This document shows positions 33,675-43,214 of a stretch of 47,554 nt of DNA, piece after piece. Position 1 is the first letter of the stretch. Each line of letters starts with the position of its first letter. The position numbers were made by a program, and so were the translations under genes. The notes under the pieces are model-generated. The model worked only from the letters and a program-made list of their open reading frames with translations. It was not told where the DNA came from and did not search any database. Origin of the DNA: an uncultured Pseudomonadales bacterium (GTDB lineage: Bacteria > Pseudomonadota > Gammaproteobacteria > Pseudomonadales > Balneatricaceae); contig CALKFY010000132.1 of assembly GCA_938084925.1 (NCBI GenBank), positions 1 to 47,554 of the forward strand, read 5' to 3'.

Positions 33675-35339
33675 ATGAGCGAAAATTTTGCTGACCTGTT
33701 TGAAGAAAGCCTGCAGCAGGTAGAAATGAAAAAAGGGGCCCTAATTACCGGTGAGGTAATTGGTATTGATAGTGAGATGGTGACTATCAACGTAGGTCTA
33801 AAATCCGAAGGTGTTGTACCACGTAGTCAATTCTTGAGCGCCAGTGGCGAACTAGAGGTGGCGGTTGGTGATTCCGTACAGGTTGCATTGCAAGAAGTCG
33901 AAGATGGCTTGGGCGCTACCCAAGTATCTCGTGAGCGTGCAAAACAGCTAGAACGCTGGCAAGAACTCGAAAAACTACAAGTGGCCGAAGAGCCAGTTAC
34001 GGGTGTTATTACTGCTCGTGTTAAGGGTGGTTTCAATGTCGAACTAAATGGCGTGCGTGCCTTTCTCCCTGGTTCCCTTATCGACACCCGTCCTCTGCAG
34101 GATACTTCCCATTTGGAAGGCCAAGACCTGCAATTTAAGATTATCAAGCTCGATATAGACCGTAACAACGTTGTTGTGTCTCGTCGTGCTTTGCTGGATG
34201 AAGCCAATAAGGCCCAGCGTGAAGAAATTCTAGCTAACCTAGAAGAAGGTTCCGTAGTTAAGGGCTTTGTTAAGAACTTGACTGATTACGGTGCGTTTAT
34301 TGATCTAGGCGGTTTGGACGGCTTGTTGCATATCACCGATATTGCATGGCGTCGTATCAAGCACCCAAGCGAAATGCTAAAAGTTGGCCAAGAGATCGAT
34401 GTCAAAGTACTAAAGTTTGACGAAGAGAAGCAGCGTGTATCCCTAGGCCATAAACAGTTGCAACAAGACCCTTGGAGCAGCTTCGTCGATACCTACCCAG
34501 TTGGTAGTCGCCTACCTGCTACCGTGACGACGGTAACCGATTACGGTTGCTTTGCTCGCGTAGCTGAAGGCATTGAAGGTTTGGTTCACTCCTCAGAAAT
34601 GAGCTGGATGAAGCGTAACCTGCACCCATCTAAGATGGTCCATTCTGGTCAAGAAATTGAAGTTATGATTCTTGACGTTAACAGCGACAAGCGTCGTCTG
34701 TCCTTAGGCATGAAGCAATGCAGTGAGAGCCCATGGGTGGCATTCTCCAAGCAGTATGCTGAAGGTGATAAGGTTTCCGGTAAGCTTAACTCCAAGACTG
34801 ACTTTGGTTTGTTCATTGGTTTGGCTGATGGTATCGATGGTTTGGTGCACATCTCTGATATCGACTGGAACCGTAGCGATGAAGCCTTGCTAGCTGATTA
34901 CCAGAAGGGCGAAGACATTGAAGCAGTAATCCTATCTATTGATACCGAACGTGAGCGTGTTGCTCTTGGCATCAAACAGATGGCTGGCGATCCGTTTAGC
35001 GATTTTGCCGATGCCAATAAGAAGGGTAGCGAAGTAACAGCGACTGTTACCGAAGTGACTTCTGGTGGCTTGGCTGTTGAACTTGCTCCTGGCGTACCAG
35101 GCTTTTTGAAGCGTGGTGAAATGGGTGATGATCAACACCTATCCGATTTCAACGAAGGCGATGAAATTACGGCTTATGTTGGCGCTATCGATAAGAAGGG
35201 CCGCAGTGTTGGCTTGTCTATTCGAGGCCACGAGGCTGCTGCTCAGCGTGCACAATTGCAAGAGCTGAACACGCAAACTGTTGATACTGCCGGCCCAACT
35301 ACCATTGGTGACTTGATTAAGCAACAGTTGGACAAGTAG
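33675..35339 (+). CDS. rpsA: 30S ribosomal protein S1
   Basis: A 554-residue ribosomal protein with six S1 (OB-fold) RNA-binding repeats at roughly 20-86, 104-170, 190-258, 275-345, 362-432 and 449-516. Repeats 3-5 carry the clearest motifs, such as LTDYGAFIDLGGLDGLLHIT. It unwinds mRNA leaders and recruits structured mRNA to the 30S subunit. The ATG at 33675 (MSENFADLFEESL) matches homologues; AAAAGAG lies 8 nt before it. The 107-nt gap after cmk contains the leader by which S1 usually represses its own translation, though I cannot identify the hairpins. Confidence 0.96.
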   Translation: MSENFADLFEESLQQVEMKKGALITGEVIGIDSEMVTINVGLKSEGVVPRSQFLSASGELEVAVGDSVQVALQEVEDGLGATQVSRERAKQLERWQELEKLQVAEEPVTGVITARVKGGFNVELNGVRAFLPGSLIDTRPLQDTSHLEGQDLQFKIIKLDIDRNNVVVSRRALLDEANKAQREEILANLEEGSVVKGFVKNLTDYGAFIDLGGLDGLLHITDIAWRRIKHPSEMLKVGQEIDVKVLKFDEEKQRVSLGHKQLQQDPWSSFVDTYPVGSRLPATVTTVTDYGCFARVAEGIEGLVHSSEMSWMKRNLHPSKMVHSGQEIEVMILDVNSDKRRLSLGMKQCSESPWVAFSKQYAEGDKVSGKLNSKTDFGLFIGLADGIDGLVHISDIDWNRSDEALLADYQKGEDIEAVILSIDTERERVALGIKQMAGDPFSDFADANKKGSEVTATVTEVTSGGLAVELAPGVPGFLKRGEMGDDQHLSDFNEGDEITAYVGAIDKKGRSVGLSIRGHEAAAQRAQLQELNTQTVDTAGPTTIGDLIKQQLDK

Positions 35340-35366
35340 TGGTTGAGCGAGTAACTAGGTAAAACT

Positions 35367-35654
35367 ATGCGTAAATCTGAACTGATAGAGAATTTGGTAG
35401 ATCGCTTTCAAGATTTACCCGTGCGAGATGTCGAAGTGGCTGTTAAATCCATTATCGAGCATATGACGGAGGCTCTGGAAGAGGGTGATCGTATAGAGAT
35501 TCGTGGCTTTGGTAGCTTTAGCCTGCACCATCGTGCGCCACGTATTGGCAGAAACCCTAAGACCGGTGAATCCGTGTCGCTAGAAGCCAAGCGTGTACCG
35601 CACTTTAAACCAGGTAAAGAATTACGTGATCAAGTAGATGCCAGCGCCAAGTAA
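35367..35654 (+). CDS. ihfB: Integration host factor subunit beta
   Basis: A 95-residue HU/IHF-type DNA-bending protein that pairs with IhfA. The start [55 protein letters not shown] (the DNA-wrapping arm with the intercalating Pro) and the C-terminal helix [15 protein letters not shown] are typical. It follows rpsA by 27 nt, the conserved arrangement, and a terminator follows. Confidence 0.96.
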   Translation: MRKSELIENLVDRFQDLPVRDVEVAVKSIIEHMTEALEEGDRIEIRGFGSFSLHHRAPRIGRNPKTGESVSLEAKRVPHFKPGKELRDQVDASAK

Positions 35655-35675
35655 GTCTAGTACTTGAGCTAATAT

Positions 35676-35711
35676 AAAAAGGGTCTGGTGTTTTCATCTG
35701 ACCCTTTTTTT
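35676..35711 (+). terminator. Terminator of the rpsA-ihfB transcript
   Basis: Stem AAAAAGGGTC / GACCCTTTTT with a 14-nt loop and a seven-T run, 21 nt after ihfB. Confidence 0.88.
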
Positions 35712-35757
35712 GTACTCTAAATTTTACGGGGGCTGGCTCTTATTTGGCCGCGCAGCG

Positions 35758-35786
35758 GACAAAAAGTACCTGTCCCCTTTTAGAAA
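35758..35786. repeat. Fragment of a dispersed 'gggacaggtac'-type repeat
   Basis: The sequence AAAAAGTACCTGTCCCCTTTT resembles, on the other strand, the GGGGACAGGTACTTTT repeats that accompany RAYT-type transposases in many proteobacteria. Only one arm is seen, so it is a remnant. Confidence 0.4.
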
Positions 35787-35813
35787 ACCTCTATACCTTA
35801 GCCAACATCACTA

Positions 35814-35841
35814 TTTAGAACCTAGGATTATCGGTTATACT
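35814..35841 (+). promoter_or_regulatory. Candidate promoter of lapAB
   Basis: TTTAGA (35814-35819) and TATACT (35836-35841) are 16 nt apart, 78 nt upstream of the lapA ATG. This fits a vegetative promoter, with a weak -35. Confidence 0.4.
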
Positions 35842-35918
35842 GTGCAGCATTCAAGTGTCTTTGCTTGGCAGGCAAATAACGCCACCATAAGGCTCTGAAA
35901 TCTCAAGGAGAGAAGACC

Positions 35919-36200
35919 ATGAAATTCATAAAAGGCTTATTGGTTGCCCTTTTGGCATTGGCTGCGCTAACCATCGGTATTTTGTTTAGCAGTCGTAACA
36001 GTACCCCTGTTGCCGTGGACATGTTGGTCGTGCAATTACCGCCTATGAGTGTGGCCTTGTGGATTCTAATTAGCTTTACCTTAGGTGCTATCGCGAGCGC
36101 TTTAGTCTATGGTTTGACTAATCAAAACCAAAAGCGTCAAAACAACCGATTACTACGTCAAGTTAACCAACTTGAAGCTGTGCGTGAGACTGCTAAATAG
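35919..36200 (+). CDS. lapA: LPS assembly protein LapA
   Basis: A 93-residue inner-membrane protein (DUF1049) with two transmembrane helices (about 5-24 and 42-66) and a basic cytoplasmic tail. The pattern LFSSRNSTPVAVDMLVVQLPPMSVALWILISFTLGA is typical. With LapB it takes part in controlling LpxC turnover and LPS assembly. AAGGAGAG precedes the ATG. lapB starts 2 nt after its stop. Confidence 0.92.
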   Translation: MKFIKGLLVALLALAALTIGILFSSRNSTPVAVDMLVVQLPPMSVALWILISFTLGAIASALVYGLTNQNQKRQNNRLLRQVNQLEAVRETAK

Positions 36201-36202
36201 TC

Positions 36203-37363
36203 ATGATGGATCTACTCTTACTACTGTTCTTTTCCGCGGCGATCGGTATTGGATGGTGGTTGGGTAGACGTCACCAAGCGCAGTTACAAACCCCTTGTGT
36301 AGCCGACGAGAACTATTATCGCGGCCTCAACTACCTGCTTAACCACGACACTGATGCCGCCCTAGATCTGTTTATCGATTCCTTAGAAGTTAATAACCAT
36401 AACTTGGATACGCATCTAGCCTTGGGGAGTGCCTTTCGTCGTAAAGGCGAAGTCGATAAAGCCATTCAAATACACCAAAATTTGCTCAATCGTTCAGGCC
36501 TTACTCATCATCAATTGGCTCAGGCTCAGCTAGAACTGGCCCACGACTTTGTTAAAGCTGGATTGTTGGATAGGGCCGAGCAATTACTGTTAGAAAGCGC
36601 TGGTTTCAGTTCTGATAAGCAAGCTTGGGGTACTTTATTGCTGGATATTTACCAGCGAGAAAAGGATTGGCAAAAAGCTTTAGATATTGCTCGTCGTTTC
36701 CAGTTGCATAAAGTGCCCAATCTAGCATCTAGATTGTCTCATTATGCCTGTGAACAGGCACAAGAAGCCCTTGATGATGAAGATTTGCCCGCTGCAAAAC
36801 TGTTATTGAAACAAGCCAAAGGCCTGAAAACAGATAACCCTAGGGTATTTATGATAGATGCAGCCATTGCTATGCAACAACAAGACTATGACCTTGCTGG
36901 TAAGCATTTGCGCTATCTGGCCGAGCAAGAACCCAGCCTTATTCCCAATTTTTTAACGGATTTAGCCCAGTGCTTTGCTTTTGCTACAGACCAGCAGGCT
37001 TGGCAGAACTGGTTGGACACCTGTATGCAAGAGCATCCCAGCACTAGTGTAATGTTGGCTTTGGCAGACGTGTTACGTCAAGAATCTGATACCAAAGCTG
37101 CGGCTTTTGTGACCAAAGAATTACGTAAAAGGCCCTCTGTGAAGGGCTTTAATTATTTAATAGATTTGCATATGCAATGGGCTACAGACAACGCCCGGGA
37201 ATCCCTTGAGGCTTTACAAGGTTTAACCGTGGCTTTAGAACAGCGTAAACCTGCTTTTCAATGTAAGCAATGTGGTTATGCCAGTAGCAGTATGCAGTGG
37301 CAGTGCCCCACTTGCCATCAGTGGGATACCACTAAACCCGTTTATGGACTACGAGGAGAATAG
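36203..37363 (+). CDS. lapB: LPS assembly protein LapB (YciM)
   Basis: A 386-residue inner-membrane protein with one N-terminal helix (3-20), about nine TPR-like helical pairs (about 35-340) and a C-terminal rubredoxin-like zinc knuckle ([18 protein letters not shown]). It guides FtsH to degrade LpxC and so sets LPS amount. Two adjacent ATGs (36203, 36206) could start it. It is 2 nt after lapA, and pyrF begins immediately after its stop with its ribosome-binding site inside the lapB end. Confidence 0.94.
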   Translation: MMDLLLLLFFSAAIGIGWWLGRRHQAQLQTPCVADENYYRGLNYLLNHDTDAALDLFIDSLEVNNHNLDTHLALGSAFRRKGEVDKAIQIHQNLLNRSGLTHHQLAQAQLELAHDFVKAGLLDRAEQLLLESAGFSSDKQAWGTLLLDIYQREKDWQKALDIARRFQLHKVPNLASRLSHYACEQAQEALDDEDLPAAKLLLKQAKGLKTDNPRVFMIDAAIAMQQQDYDLAGKHLRYLAEQEPSLIPNFLTDLAQCFAFATDQQAWQNWLDTCMQEHPSTSVMLALADVLRQESDTKAAAFVTKELRKRPSVKGFNYLIDLHMQWATDNARESLEALQGLTVALEQRKPAFQCKQCGYASSSMQWQCPTCHQWDTTKPVYGLRGE

Positions 37364-37364
37364 T

Positions 37365-38072
37365 TTGCAAGCCGATCCTAAAATCATTGTTGCTTTAGAT
37401 TACGACAATCAAGACGACGCCCTAGCAATGGCCCAGCGTTTGGACCCACAACGTTGCCGAGTTAAAGTGGGCAAGGAGTTATTTACCTCTAGTGGTCCTC
37501 AGCTAGTGCAAGCGCTGCACGATTTGGATTTTCAGGTGTTCTTGGATCTCAAGTTTCATGATATTCCTAATACAGTTGCTAAGGCTGTCCTTGCGGCAGC
37601 CAAAATGGGCGTATGGATGGTAAACGTCCATGCCAGTGGCGGTAGTGAAATGATGCGCGTGACGTTAGAGACGTTACGTACACAAGGTGGCCACCAACCG
37701 ATTCTTATCGCCGTGACCGTGCTTACCAGCATGGATGAGGCAGGTCTTAGGGAAACCGGTATACAGCAAACGCCTGCCGAGCGTGTGCTAGATTTGGCTA
37801 ATTTGACACAAAGTAGCGGTTTTGAAGGGGTCGTTTGTTCGGCTCAAGAAGCTGAGCTGTTAAAGCAAAAATTGGGCAAAGATTTTATTTTGGTTACCCC
37901 AGGTATTCGCCCAGCCTTCGCGGTGGTTGGTGATCAAAAGCGTATCATGACACCGGCCGACGCTATAGCTGCGGGTAGTGATTATTTGGTTATCGGGCGT
38001 CCTATCACCCAAGCCGACAAACCGATGGCAGCGTTAGCTTTGATCGAGGCCGAACTGGCTGGCGTGCAATAG
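37365..38072 (+). CDS. pyrF: Orotidine-5'-phosphate decarboxylase
   Basis: A 235-residue TIM-barrel enzyme for the last step of UMP synthesis. The [17 protein letters not shown] start, the catalytic [12 protein letters not shown] motif and the phosphate-binding LVTPGIRP...VIGRPIT segments are present. I choose a TTG start at 37365 because GAGGAG lies 6 nt before it and the protein then begins [12 protein letters not shown], as in relatives. An ATG at 37344 is possible but has no Shine-Dalgarno and adds only a short polar lead. It follows lapB by 1 nt, the usual order. Confidence 0.95.
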   Translation: MQADPKIIVALDYDNQDDALAMAQRLDPQRCRVKVGKELFTSSGPQLVQALHDLDFQVFLDLKFHDIPNTVAKAVLAAAKMGVWMVNVHASGGSEMMRVTLETLRTQGGHQPILIAVTVLTSMDEAGLRETGIQQTPAERVLDLANLTQSSGFEGVVCSAQEAELLKQKLGKDFILVTPGIRPAFAVVGDQKRIMTPADAIAAGSDYLVIGRPITQADKPMAALALIEAELAGVQ

Positions 38073-38093
38073 ACACAACCTCTGCTACACTAA

Positions 38094-38120
38094 GGGTAGA
38101 GAACGGGAGGTTCTCTACCC
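38094..38120. other. Perfect 11-bp hairpin between pyrF and comEA
   Basis: GGGTAGAGAAC-GGGAG-GTTCTCTACCC, 22 nt after the pyrF stop. No T-run follows, so it is not a canonical terminator; it may attenuate or protect the pyrF mRNA end. Confidence 0.75.
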
Positions 38121-38160
38121 ATGTTACTCACCCGAGTAGACATTAACCAAGGAGAGGTTT

Positions 38161-38436
38161 ATGAAATTCATTCCACTTATCTCGGCCCTGTGCCTGTCTT
38201 TAATGCTTAGCTGGTCACCCCTTAGTATGGGTGCTGGCCAGAGCATCAATATCAATACTGCTACGGCCCAAGAAATTGCCACAAGCCTATCTGGAGTAGG
38301 TCCAATTAAAGCCCAAGCGATCATTGCTTTACGTGATCAGATAGGCGGATTTACCGATATTAATCAATTGCTTAAGGTCAAAGGTATTGGCGAATCTACG
38401 ATCCAACGCATTAGCGATCAAATCGTGTTAGAGTAA
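38161..38436 (+). CDS. comEA: ComEA-family helix-hairpin-helix protein
   Basis: A 91-residue secreted protein: a signal peptide (MKFIPLISALCLSLMLSWSP..., cleavage near GAG, about 27) followed by two helix-hairpin-helix motifs (INTATAQEIATSLSGVGPIKAQAII and FTDINQLLKVKGIGESTIQRI). It is the periplasmic DNA-binding type linked to natural transformation, although in many gammaproteobacteria its role is untested. AAGGAGAGG lies 6 nt before the ATG. Type IV pilus genes 1.5 kb downstream would be the natural partners for DNA uptake. Confidence 0.88.
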   Translation: MKFIPLISALCLSLMLSWSPLSMGAGQSININTATAQEIATSLSGVGPIKAQAIIALRDQIGGFTDINQLLKVKGIGESTIQRISDQIVLE

Positions 38437-38500
38437 CTAATAATAGGGCTGGGAAACATTTTCTGGCCCTAAATTGGCTTAAGGGAAAGGGAGTTATATA

Positions 38501-39841
38501 ATGCCCAGCATGCAGTGGCAGCGTTTATTAGACGATCAACGCATCGGTAAACCCCATAAAGAGCACCGTGAAATGGGGCGTACACCTTTTCACAAAGATC
38601 ATGATCGGCTGGTGTTTTCTAGCGCGTTTAGGCGTTTAGGTCATAAAACCCAAGTCCATTCCCTATCTCATAATGACCATGTTCATAACCGCCTAACCCA
38701 TAGCTTAGAGGTGTCTAGTGTGGGCCGTAGTCTGGGCATTAGTGTTGCCCAGAAGTTGTGTCAACAACAGGATTGGCCACAATGGATACAGCCCCATGAT
38801 GTGGGTGCCATTGTACAGTCAGCTTGTCTAGGGCATGACATTGGCAATCCACCGTTTGGTCATTTTGGTGAAAATGCCATCCGTGGTTGGTTTGCAAAAT
38901 TCCATGCCGCTGATGGTTTACAAGACCTGAGCATTGCCGAACAGCTGGACTTTCTGAACTTTGAAGGTAATGCCCAAGGTTTGCGTACGTTAACACAGTT
39001 GGAATATCATCAATTTGATGGTGGTATGCGCCTCACTTATGCCACGCTAGGGAGCTTTCTAAAATACCCATGGTTGGCTAATGACCCTGTGGCGCAAAGT
39101 AAACGTAAGTTTGGATCCTTGCAGGCAGAAAGTCAGATTCTTGAGGAAACTGCTAATCGTCTAGGTCTGCTAAAGCGTGGTCCAAACCATTGGTGTCGTC
39201 ACCCGTTGGTGTACCTAATGGAAGCGGCTGATGATATTTGCTATGCCATTGTTGATTTAGAAGATGGTGTCGAACTAGGCATTCTTGATGAAGTTGATGT
39301 TATGGAGTTATTGGCACCGATCACAGGACCCTTGGTGGTTCCTGAGCGAGCACCAATGACCGATGAGTATTATTCAACTCGGCGTTTGGCTTTGTTGCGT
39401 GGCAAGGTTATCAATTACTTGGTTAGTGCTTGTGCTACGGCCTTTATTGAACAAGAGCAAGTGTTGTTGCAAGGGCGTTTAGAGGGGGACTTAATCAGTC
39501 ATGCTGACCCAGTGACTCAAGAAGTCATCGGTAATGCCAAATTGTTGGCGCGCAAGCGCATATTTGAATCACCGCAACGTCATCGTACGGAGTTGGGTGC
39601 TAGTGCTATCTTAGAAAGAATACTCGATGGCTTCGTACCCGCTGCTTTGGAAAATAGTGATGGCGTTACTGACAATATTTCCTTTAAGTCGCAAAAGTAC
39701 CTGGCCTTGATGGGAGCGCATCAGCCAGAACCGGGTGCAACAGCATACCAAGCTTTATGCCAGACCATGGATTTCGTGGCAGGCATGACAGACAAATACG
39801 CAGTAACCCTTGCTCGTCAGCTAGGTGGTGAGCTTTTGTAA
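38501..39841 (+). CDS. dgt: Deoxyguanosinetriphosphate triphosphohydrolase
   Basis: A 446-residue HD-domain dNTPase that splits dGTP into deoxyguanosine and triphosphate. The FSSAFRRLGHKTQVHSLSHNDHVHNRLTHSLEV region (first His ligand), CLGHDIGNPPFGHFGE (HD pair) and DDICYAIVDLEDG (final Asp) are intact. Length fits the long dgt type of gammaproteobacteria. It may start at 38501 or at the ATG at 38510; the former is 9 nt after GGGAG. It neighbours pilus genes without obvious functional link. Confidence 0.92.
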   Translation: MPSMQWQRLLDDQRIGKPHKEHREMGRTPFHKDHDRLVFSSAFRRLGHKTQVHSLSHNDHVHNRLTHSLEVSSVGRSLGISVAQKLCQQQDWPQWIQPHDVGAIVQSACLGHDIGNPPFGHFGENAIRGWFAKFHAADGLQDLSIAEQLDFLNFEGNAQGLRTLTQLEYHQFDGGMRLTYATLGSFLKYPWLANDPVAQSKRKFGSLQAESQILEETANRLGLLKRGPNHWCRHPLVYLMEAADDICYAIVDLEDGVELGILDEVDVMELLAPITGPLVVPERAPMTDEYYSTRRLALLRGKVINYLVSACATAFIEQEQVLLQGRLEGDLISHADPVTQEVIGNAKLLARKRIFESPQRHRTELGASAILERILDGFVPAALENSDGVTDNISFKSQKYLALMGAHQPEPGATAYQALCQTMDFVAGMTDKYAVTLARQLGGELL

Positions 39842-39915
39842 AAAATGATAGAAGCGAGAGCGGTTCACAATTAGATAATTTTTTGTGTAGCGGTCTCGCA
39901 GGCAAGGATGCCTTT

Positions 39916-41106
39916 ATGTTAGACGTCTATATCAGAACTCAGGATGCACCTGGGGTGGTTAACGCCTGTTTGCTATTAGCAGCTAACAGCAAGGCGTCAG
40001 ACCTACATATTGAGCCCCAAAGTCAGGGTTGGCAAATACGTCAACGAGTGGATGGTTTGCTTCATCCCGTGGTGTTCTTGCCACAAGTCTTGGGTAATGC
40101 AGTATTGGTGCGAGTGAAGTTGCTGGCGCAACTGGATATAGGCGAACAGCGTAAGCCGCAAGACGGTAGCTTTCAAACCACCATCAATCAAAACCAATTG
40201 GATATCCGTTGTAGCACCTTGCCTGGTCATCTCGGTGAGAAGCTAGTCATGCGTATTCAAAATCGTAATATTGGCTCTCTGCAGTTAAGTCAGCTGGGTA
40301 TGAGTCAGCAACAATTAAGTGTTTTACATCAATGCCTAGAGGCACCTCAGGGCATGCTCTTGGTCACCGGGCCTACAGGAGCCGGCAAGTCCATTACTCT
40401 CTACGCTGCCTTGCAGAGTTTGTTGCAACCACAGCGCAACGTCATGAGCGTGGAAGACCCTGTAGAGTTGGTGATGGCAGGTATGCATCAGGTGGCACCG
40501 GCACCCCATATTGGTGTTACCTTTGCACAGGTACTACGGGCACTATTACGGCAAGACCCGGATGTCATAATGTTGGGCGAGCTGCGGGATGCAGAAAGCG
40601 CCGATATGGCTATTAAGGCGGCACAAACCGGGCATTTGTTACTTTCCTCAATGCACACCAATACGGCTTTAGAAGCGATCACTCGCTGCTATGGTTTAGG
40701 CATAGATTTGCAAGGTTTGAGTTATTGCTTGCAGCTGGTGGTCAATCAACGCCTGTTACGTCGCCTTTGTGAAGACTGTAAAAAGCCCCTGTCTTCTACG
40801 CAACTAAAGCAATTGCATACGCCGCAGTGGCGTCAAGTTGAAGCCGATTATGGCGCTGAATTTGGCATCTCTGCACCGTCTCAGGCCGTTGGTTGTTCGC
40901 GTTGTTATGGCGGCTATAAAGGGCGTATTGGTGTGTTTGAGCTGTGGTCAATTGACGACCACCAGCGCCAACAAATTGCCCAAGGGCTGCAGCCAGATAA
41001 GTCAGAGCATCAACATCTTGGTACTCAAAATATCTACCATCAGGGTTTGGCTCGAGTATTGGCGGGGCAGACTGGTATTGATGAATTAAAACGAGTTTTA
41101 GTTTAG
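39916..41106 (+). CDS. pilB: Short PilB/GspE-type secretion ATPase
   Basis: A 396-residue hexameric assembly ATPase. The N2 domain begins almost at once (VVNACLLLAANSKASDLHIEP), then Walker A GPTGAGKSITLYA, Asp box VMSVEDPVEL, Walker B PDVIMLGELRDAE, His box LLSSMHTN and the tetracysteine zinc knuckle CEDC...CSRC. A normal PilB has about 560 residues; the N-terminal N1/MshEN domain of about 160 residues is missing, and the upstream sequence (39842-39915) does not encode it. The ATG at 39916 follows AAGGA by 7 nt. Domain loss suggests a specialised or c-di-GMP-independent motor. It is followed 20 nt later by pilC. Confidence 0.88.
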   Translation: MLDVYIRTQDAPGVVNACLLLAANSKASDLHIEPQSQGWQIRQRVDGLLHPVVFLPQVLGNAVLVRVKLLAQLDIGEQRKPQDGSFQTTINQNQLDIRCSTLPGHLGEKLVMRIQNRNIGSLQLSQLGMSQQQLSVLHQCLEAPQGMLLVTGPTGAGKSITLYAALQSLLQPQRNVMSVEDPVELVMAGMHQVAPAPHIGVTFAQVLRALLRQDPDVIMLGELRDAESADMAIKAAQTGHLLLSSMHTNTALEAITRCYGLGIDLQGLSYCLQLVVNQRLLRRLCEDCKKPLSSTQLKQLHTPQWRQVEADYGAEFGISAPSQAVGCSRCYGGYKGRIGVFELWSIDDHQRQQIAQGLQPDKSEHQHLGTQNIYHQGLARVLAGQTGIDELKRVLV

Positions 41107-41126
41107 CTGCAAACAGTGGAGGCGAG

Positions 41127-42311
41127 ATGGCAGATTATCTGTGGTACGGCGAAGATGAGCGCTTGCATTCATGCCAAGGTATCACCTGGGGCCAATCCAT
41201 AGCGCAACTACGTGCAGAGCTTGCCTTACAAGGTGTACGTTTACAAAGTTACTATCGCTTGGCTTATTGGCATAGGCGTCGGCGTTTGATGAATGCAGGG
41301 GCAGCAGCTGATTTGTTTTTACAGTGGCAACGTTTATTAGCCGCAGGGTTGCCGCTGCTAGAGTGTATAGCCTTGGCTGTGCCAAGGCAGATGAATATGC
41401 CGTTACGCTGGCAACTATGCATGCTGCAGCAGCATTTGCAACAAGGTTATACCTTATCGCAAATATGTGAGCGGCAACGCCTATTGCCAGCTTATCAAAT
41501 TGCCATGCTCGCGGCGGGTGAGAAGCAATCGGATTTGGGTAAAGCATTAGGTTCCCTCGCAGAACAGCAATTGCAGACCATGCAATTATTGAAGAAGCTA
41601 AAGAGAAACTTAATAATGCCAGCCATTACCCTTGCTGCTGGTGCCCTTGTTTGCGTGCTGATTTTGCTGTTTTTGGTACCTAACATTGCTAGTCTCGTGG
41701 CTCATAGTGAGGCGCCGATACCCATAGCCACGCAATGGTTGTTAGGGGCATCTAGTTGGTTGCATATGTCTGGAAAACTTCTAATGATCAGTTTGTTATT
41801 GCTGTTAGGTGCGCTTGTTCTGGGTCTGAAGACTAGTAGGGGGCGGGCTATTAGGTCGGCCCTTTTAGCTTGGCTGCCTGGTTGGAAGGGAATTTACCAA
41901 GTGCAGGGGCAGTTGTTGGTAATGCAGTTGCTAGCTAGTAGTCTCGCCAGCGGTATTCCCATACTTGAAGCGTTGCAGTTGTGCCAACGCGCGGCGCCAA
42001 ATGCTAAGTTAGCCAAGCGTGTGCAAATCATCTGCCAATGTTTGCAGTCGGGTATGGGTTTGTCACGGGCTTTCACCAAGGCCGGTTTTGAGGAGCAGCA
42101 AGTGGTAATGCTGCGTTTGGCAGAACAAAGTGGGGATTTGGCGGGCGCCTGTCAGCACCTTAGTAATCAATTAGAGCAACGTCTGGAAGACAAAATGGCA
42201 ATATTTAGTTCTTTGCTAGAGCCTTTGATAACCAGCTTTCTCGCCTTGTTAGTTGGGTCTTTAGTGGTGGCAATTTATCTACCATTGATGCAAATGGGTA
42301 GCTTGATGTAA
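41127..42311 (+). CDS. pilC: PilC/GspF-type inner-membrane platform protein
   Basis: A 394-residue platform protein of type IV pilus/type II secretion systems. Two GspF domains (about 60-180 and 260-385) each include a conserved block (AADLFLQWQRLLAAGLPLLE; LLVMQLLASSLASGIPILEAL) and three hydrophobic helices lie near 170, 220 and 370. It is more divergent than a housekeeping PilC and rather Gln/Leu-rich. GGAGG precedes the ATG. The prepilin peptidase gene pilD, which normally follows, is absent; coaE comes next. Confidence 0.9.
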   Translation: MADYLWYGEDERLHSCQGITWGQSIAQLRAELALQGVRLQSYYRLAYWHRRRRLMNAGAAADLFLQWQRLLAAGLPLLECIALAVPRQMNMPLRWQLCMLQQHLQQGYTLSQICERQRLLPAYQIAMLAAGEKQSDLGKALGSLAEQQLQTMQLLKKLKRNLIMPAITLAAGALVCVLILLFLVPNIASLVAHSEAPIPIATQWLLGASSWLHMSGKLLMISLLLLLGALVLGLKTSRGRAIRSALLAWLPGWKGIYQVQGQLLVMQLLASSLASGIPILEALQLCQRAAPNAKLAKRVQIICQCLQSGMGLSRAFTKAGFEEQQVVMLRLAEQSGDLAGACQHLSNQLEQRLEDKMAIFSSLLEPLITSFLALLVGSLVVAIYLPLMQMGSLM

Positions 42312-42412
42312 GAGCAATAATCTAGACCTTATAGGAAAGCCACTGCCAATGGTACAATGTGCCTCAATTAGGCTAGTCAGTGTTTTAATTAAAGCAATAA
42401 AGGATAACGGCA

Positions 42413-43021
42413 ATGACCTTCGTGGTAGGTGTTACAGGTGGCATCGGTAGTGGCAAAACCCAAGTGACTGATTTATTGGCTAGTTTGGGCGTGACTATTG
42501 TCGATGCAGACGTTGTTGCAAGGGAAGTCGTGATGCCGGGCAGTGTTGCCTTATCTGAGATTACTGCCCACTTTGGCGATAATATGCTTGATGCCCAAGG
42601 TAATTTGCAGCGGGCTTTATTGCGTGAAATTATATTCTCCGATAACCAAGCTAAGACCTGGCTAGAAGCCTTGTTACACCCGCTAATACGCAGCAGTATT
42701 AAGCAGCAGCTAGCTGCCGCTAGTGGAGCTTATGCGGTATTGGTATCGCCTTTGTTATTGGAGACGGATCAACAAGAACTGGTTGATGAGTTGGTGGTGG
42801 TTGATGCCGAGCCTCAGCAACAAATGGATCGAGCTAGCCAACGAGATAGCAATGCCGCGGCTCAGATAAAAGCCATTATGGATAAGCAATTGCCTCGTCA
42901 AGAGCGCCTAGATGGGGCCGACAGAGTGCTGGACAATAGCCAGTCCCTTAGTCACCTGCACGAACAGGTGATGCAATTACATGAACAATTAATCAAAGTA
43001 GCGGAACACAAGCATGCGTGA
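42413..43021 (+). CDS. coaE: Dephospho-CoA kinase
   Basis: A 202-residue P-loop kinase for the last step of CoA synthesis. VGVTGGIGSGKTQVTDLL (Walker A), VDADVVAREV, HPLIRSS and the RASQRDSN lid are present. Its 3' end overlaps yacG by 8 nt. AAAGGATAACGGC precedes the ATG. Confidence 0.95.
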   Translation: MTFVVGVTGGIGSGKTQVTDLLASLGVTIVDADVVAREVVMPGSVALSEITAHFGDNMLDAQGNLQRALLREIIFSDNQAKTWLEALLHPLIRSSIKQQLAAASGAYAVLVSPLLLETDQQELVDELVVVDAEPQQQMDRASQRDSNAAAQIKAIMDKQLPRQERLDGADRVLDNSQSLSHLHEQVMQLHEQLIKVAEHKHA

Positions 43022-43211
43022 ATACCCTTGCCCTCAATGCCAAACTAAATTGCAGTGGCGCAGTGACAATGAATACCGACCTTTTTGCAGTGAACGCTGC
43101 CAAAAGTTGGATCTTGGTGCCTGGGCACAAGAGGAATATGCTATTGCTGGCGATGACGACGAAAACGATGCATCTACTGGGCTTTTAGACCCCAGCGAAG
43201 AGGATTACTAA
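43014..43211 (+). CDS. yacG: DNA gyrase inhibitor YacG
   Basis: A 65-residue zinc protein with CPQC...CSERC ligands (CxxC-N-CxxxC), the LDLGAW motif and an acidic tail ending SEEDY. YacG proteins bind GyrB and inhibit gyrase. It overlaps coaE by 8 nt, a common arrangement. Confidence 0.93.
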   Translation: MREYPCPQCQTKLQWRSDNEYRPFCSERCQKLDLGAWAQEEYAIAGDDDENDASTGLLDPSEEDY

Positions 43212-43214
43212 CCC

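Noticed and set aside
39842-39915. Missing N-terminal domain of PilB lost by frameshift
   Set aside because: Only about 75 nt separate dgt from the PilB start, too short to encode the roughly 160-residue domain in any frame.
43014-43211. yacG as a spurious frame overlapping coaE
   Set aside because: The zinc-ligand pattern CxxC...CxxxC and the LDLGAW motif are diagnostic, so it is a real gene.
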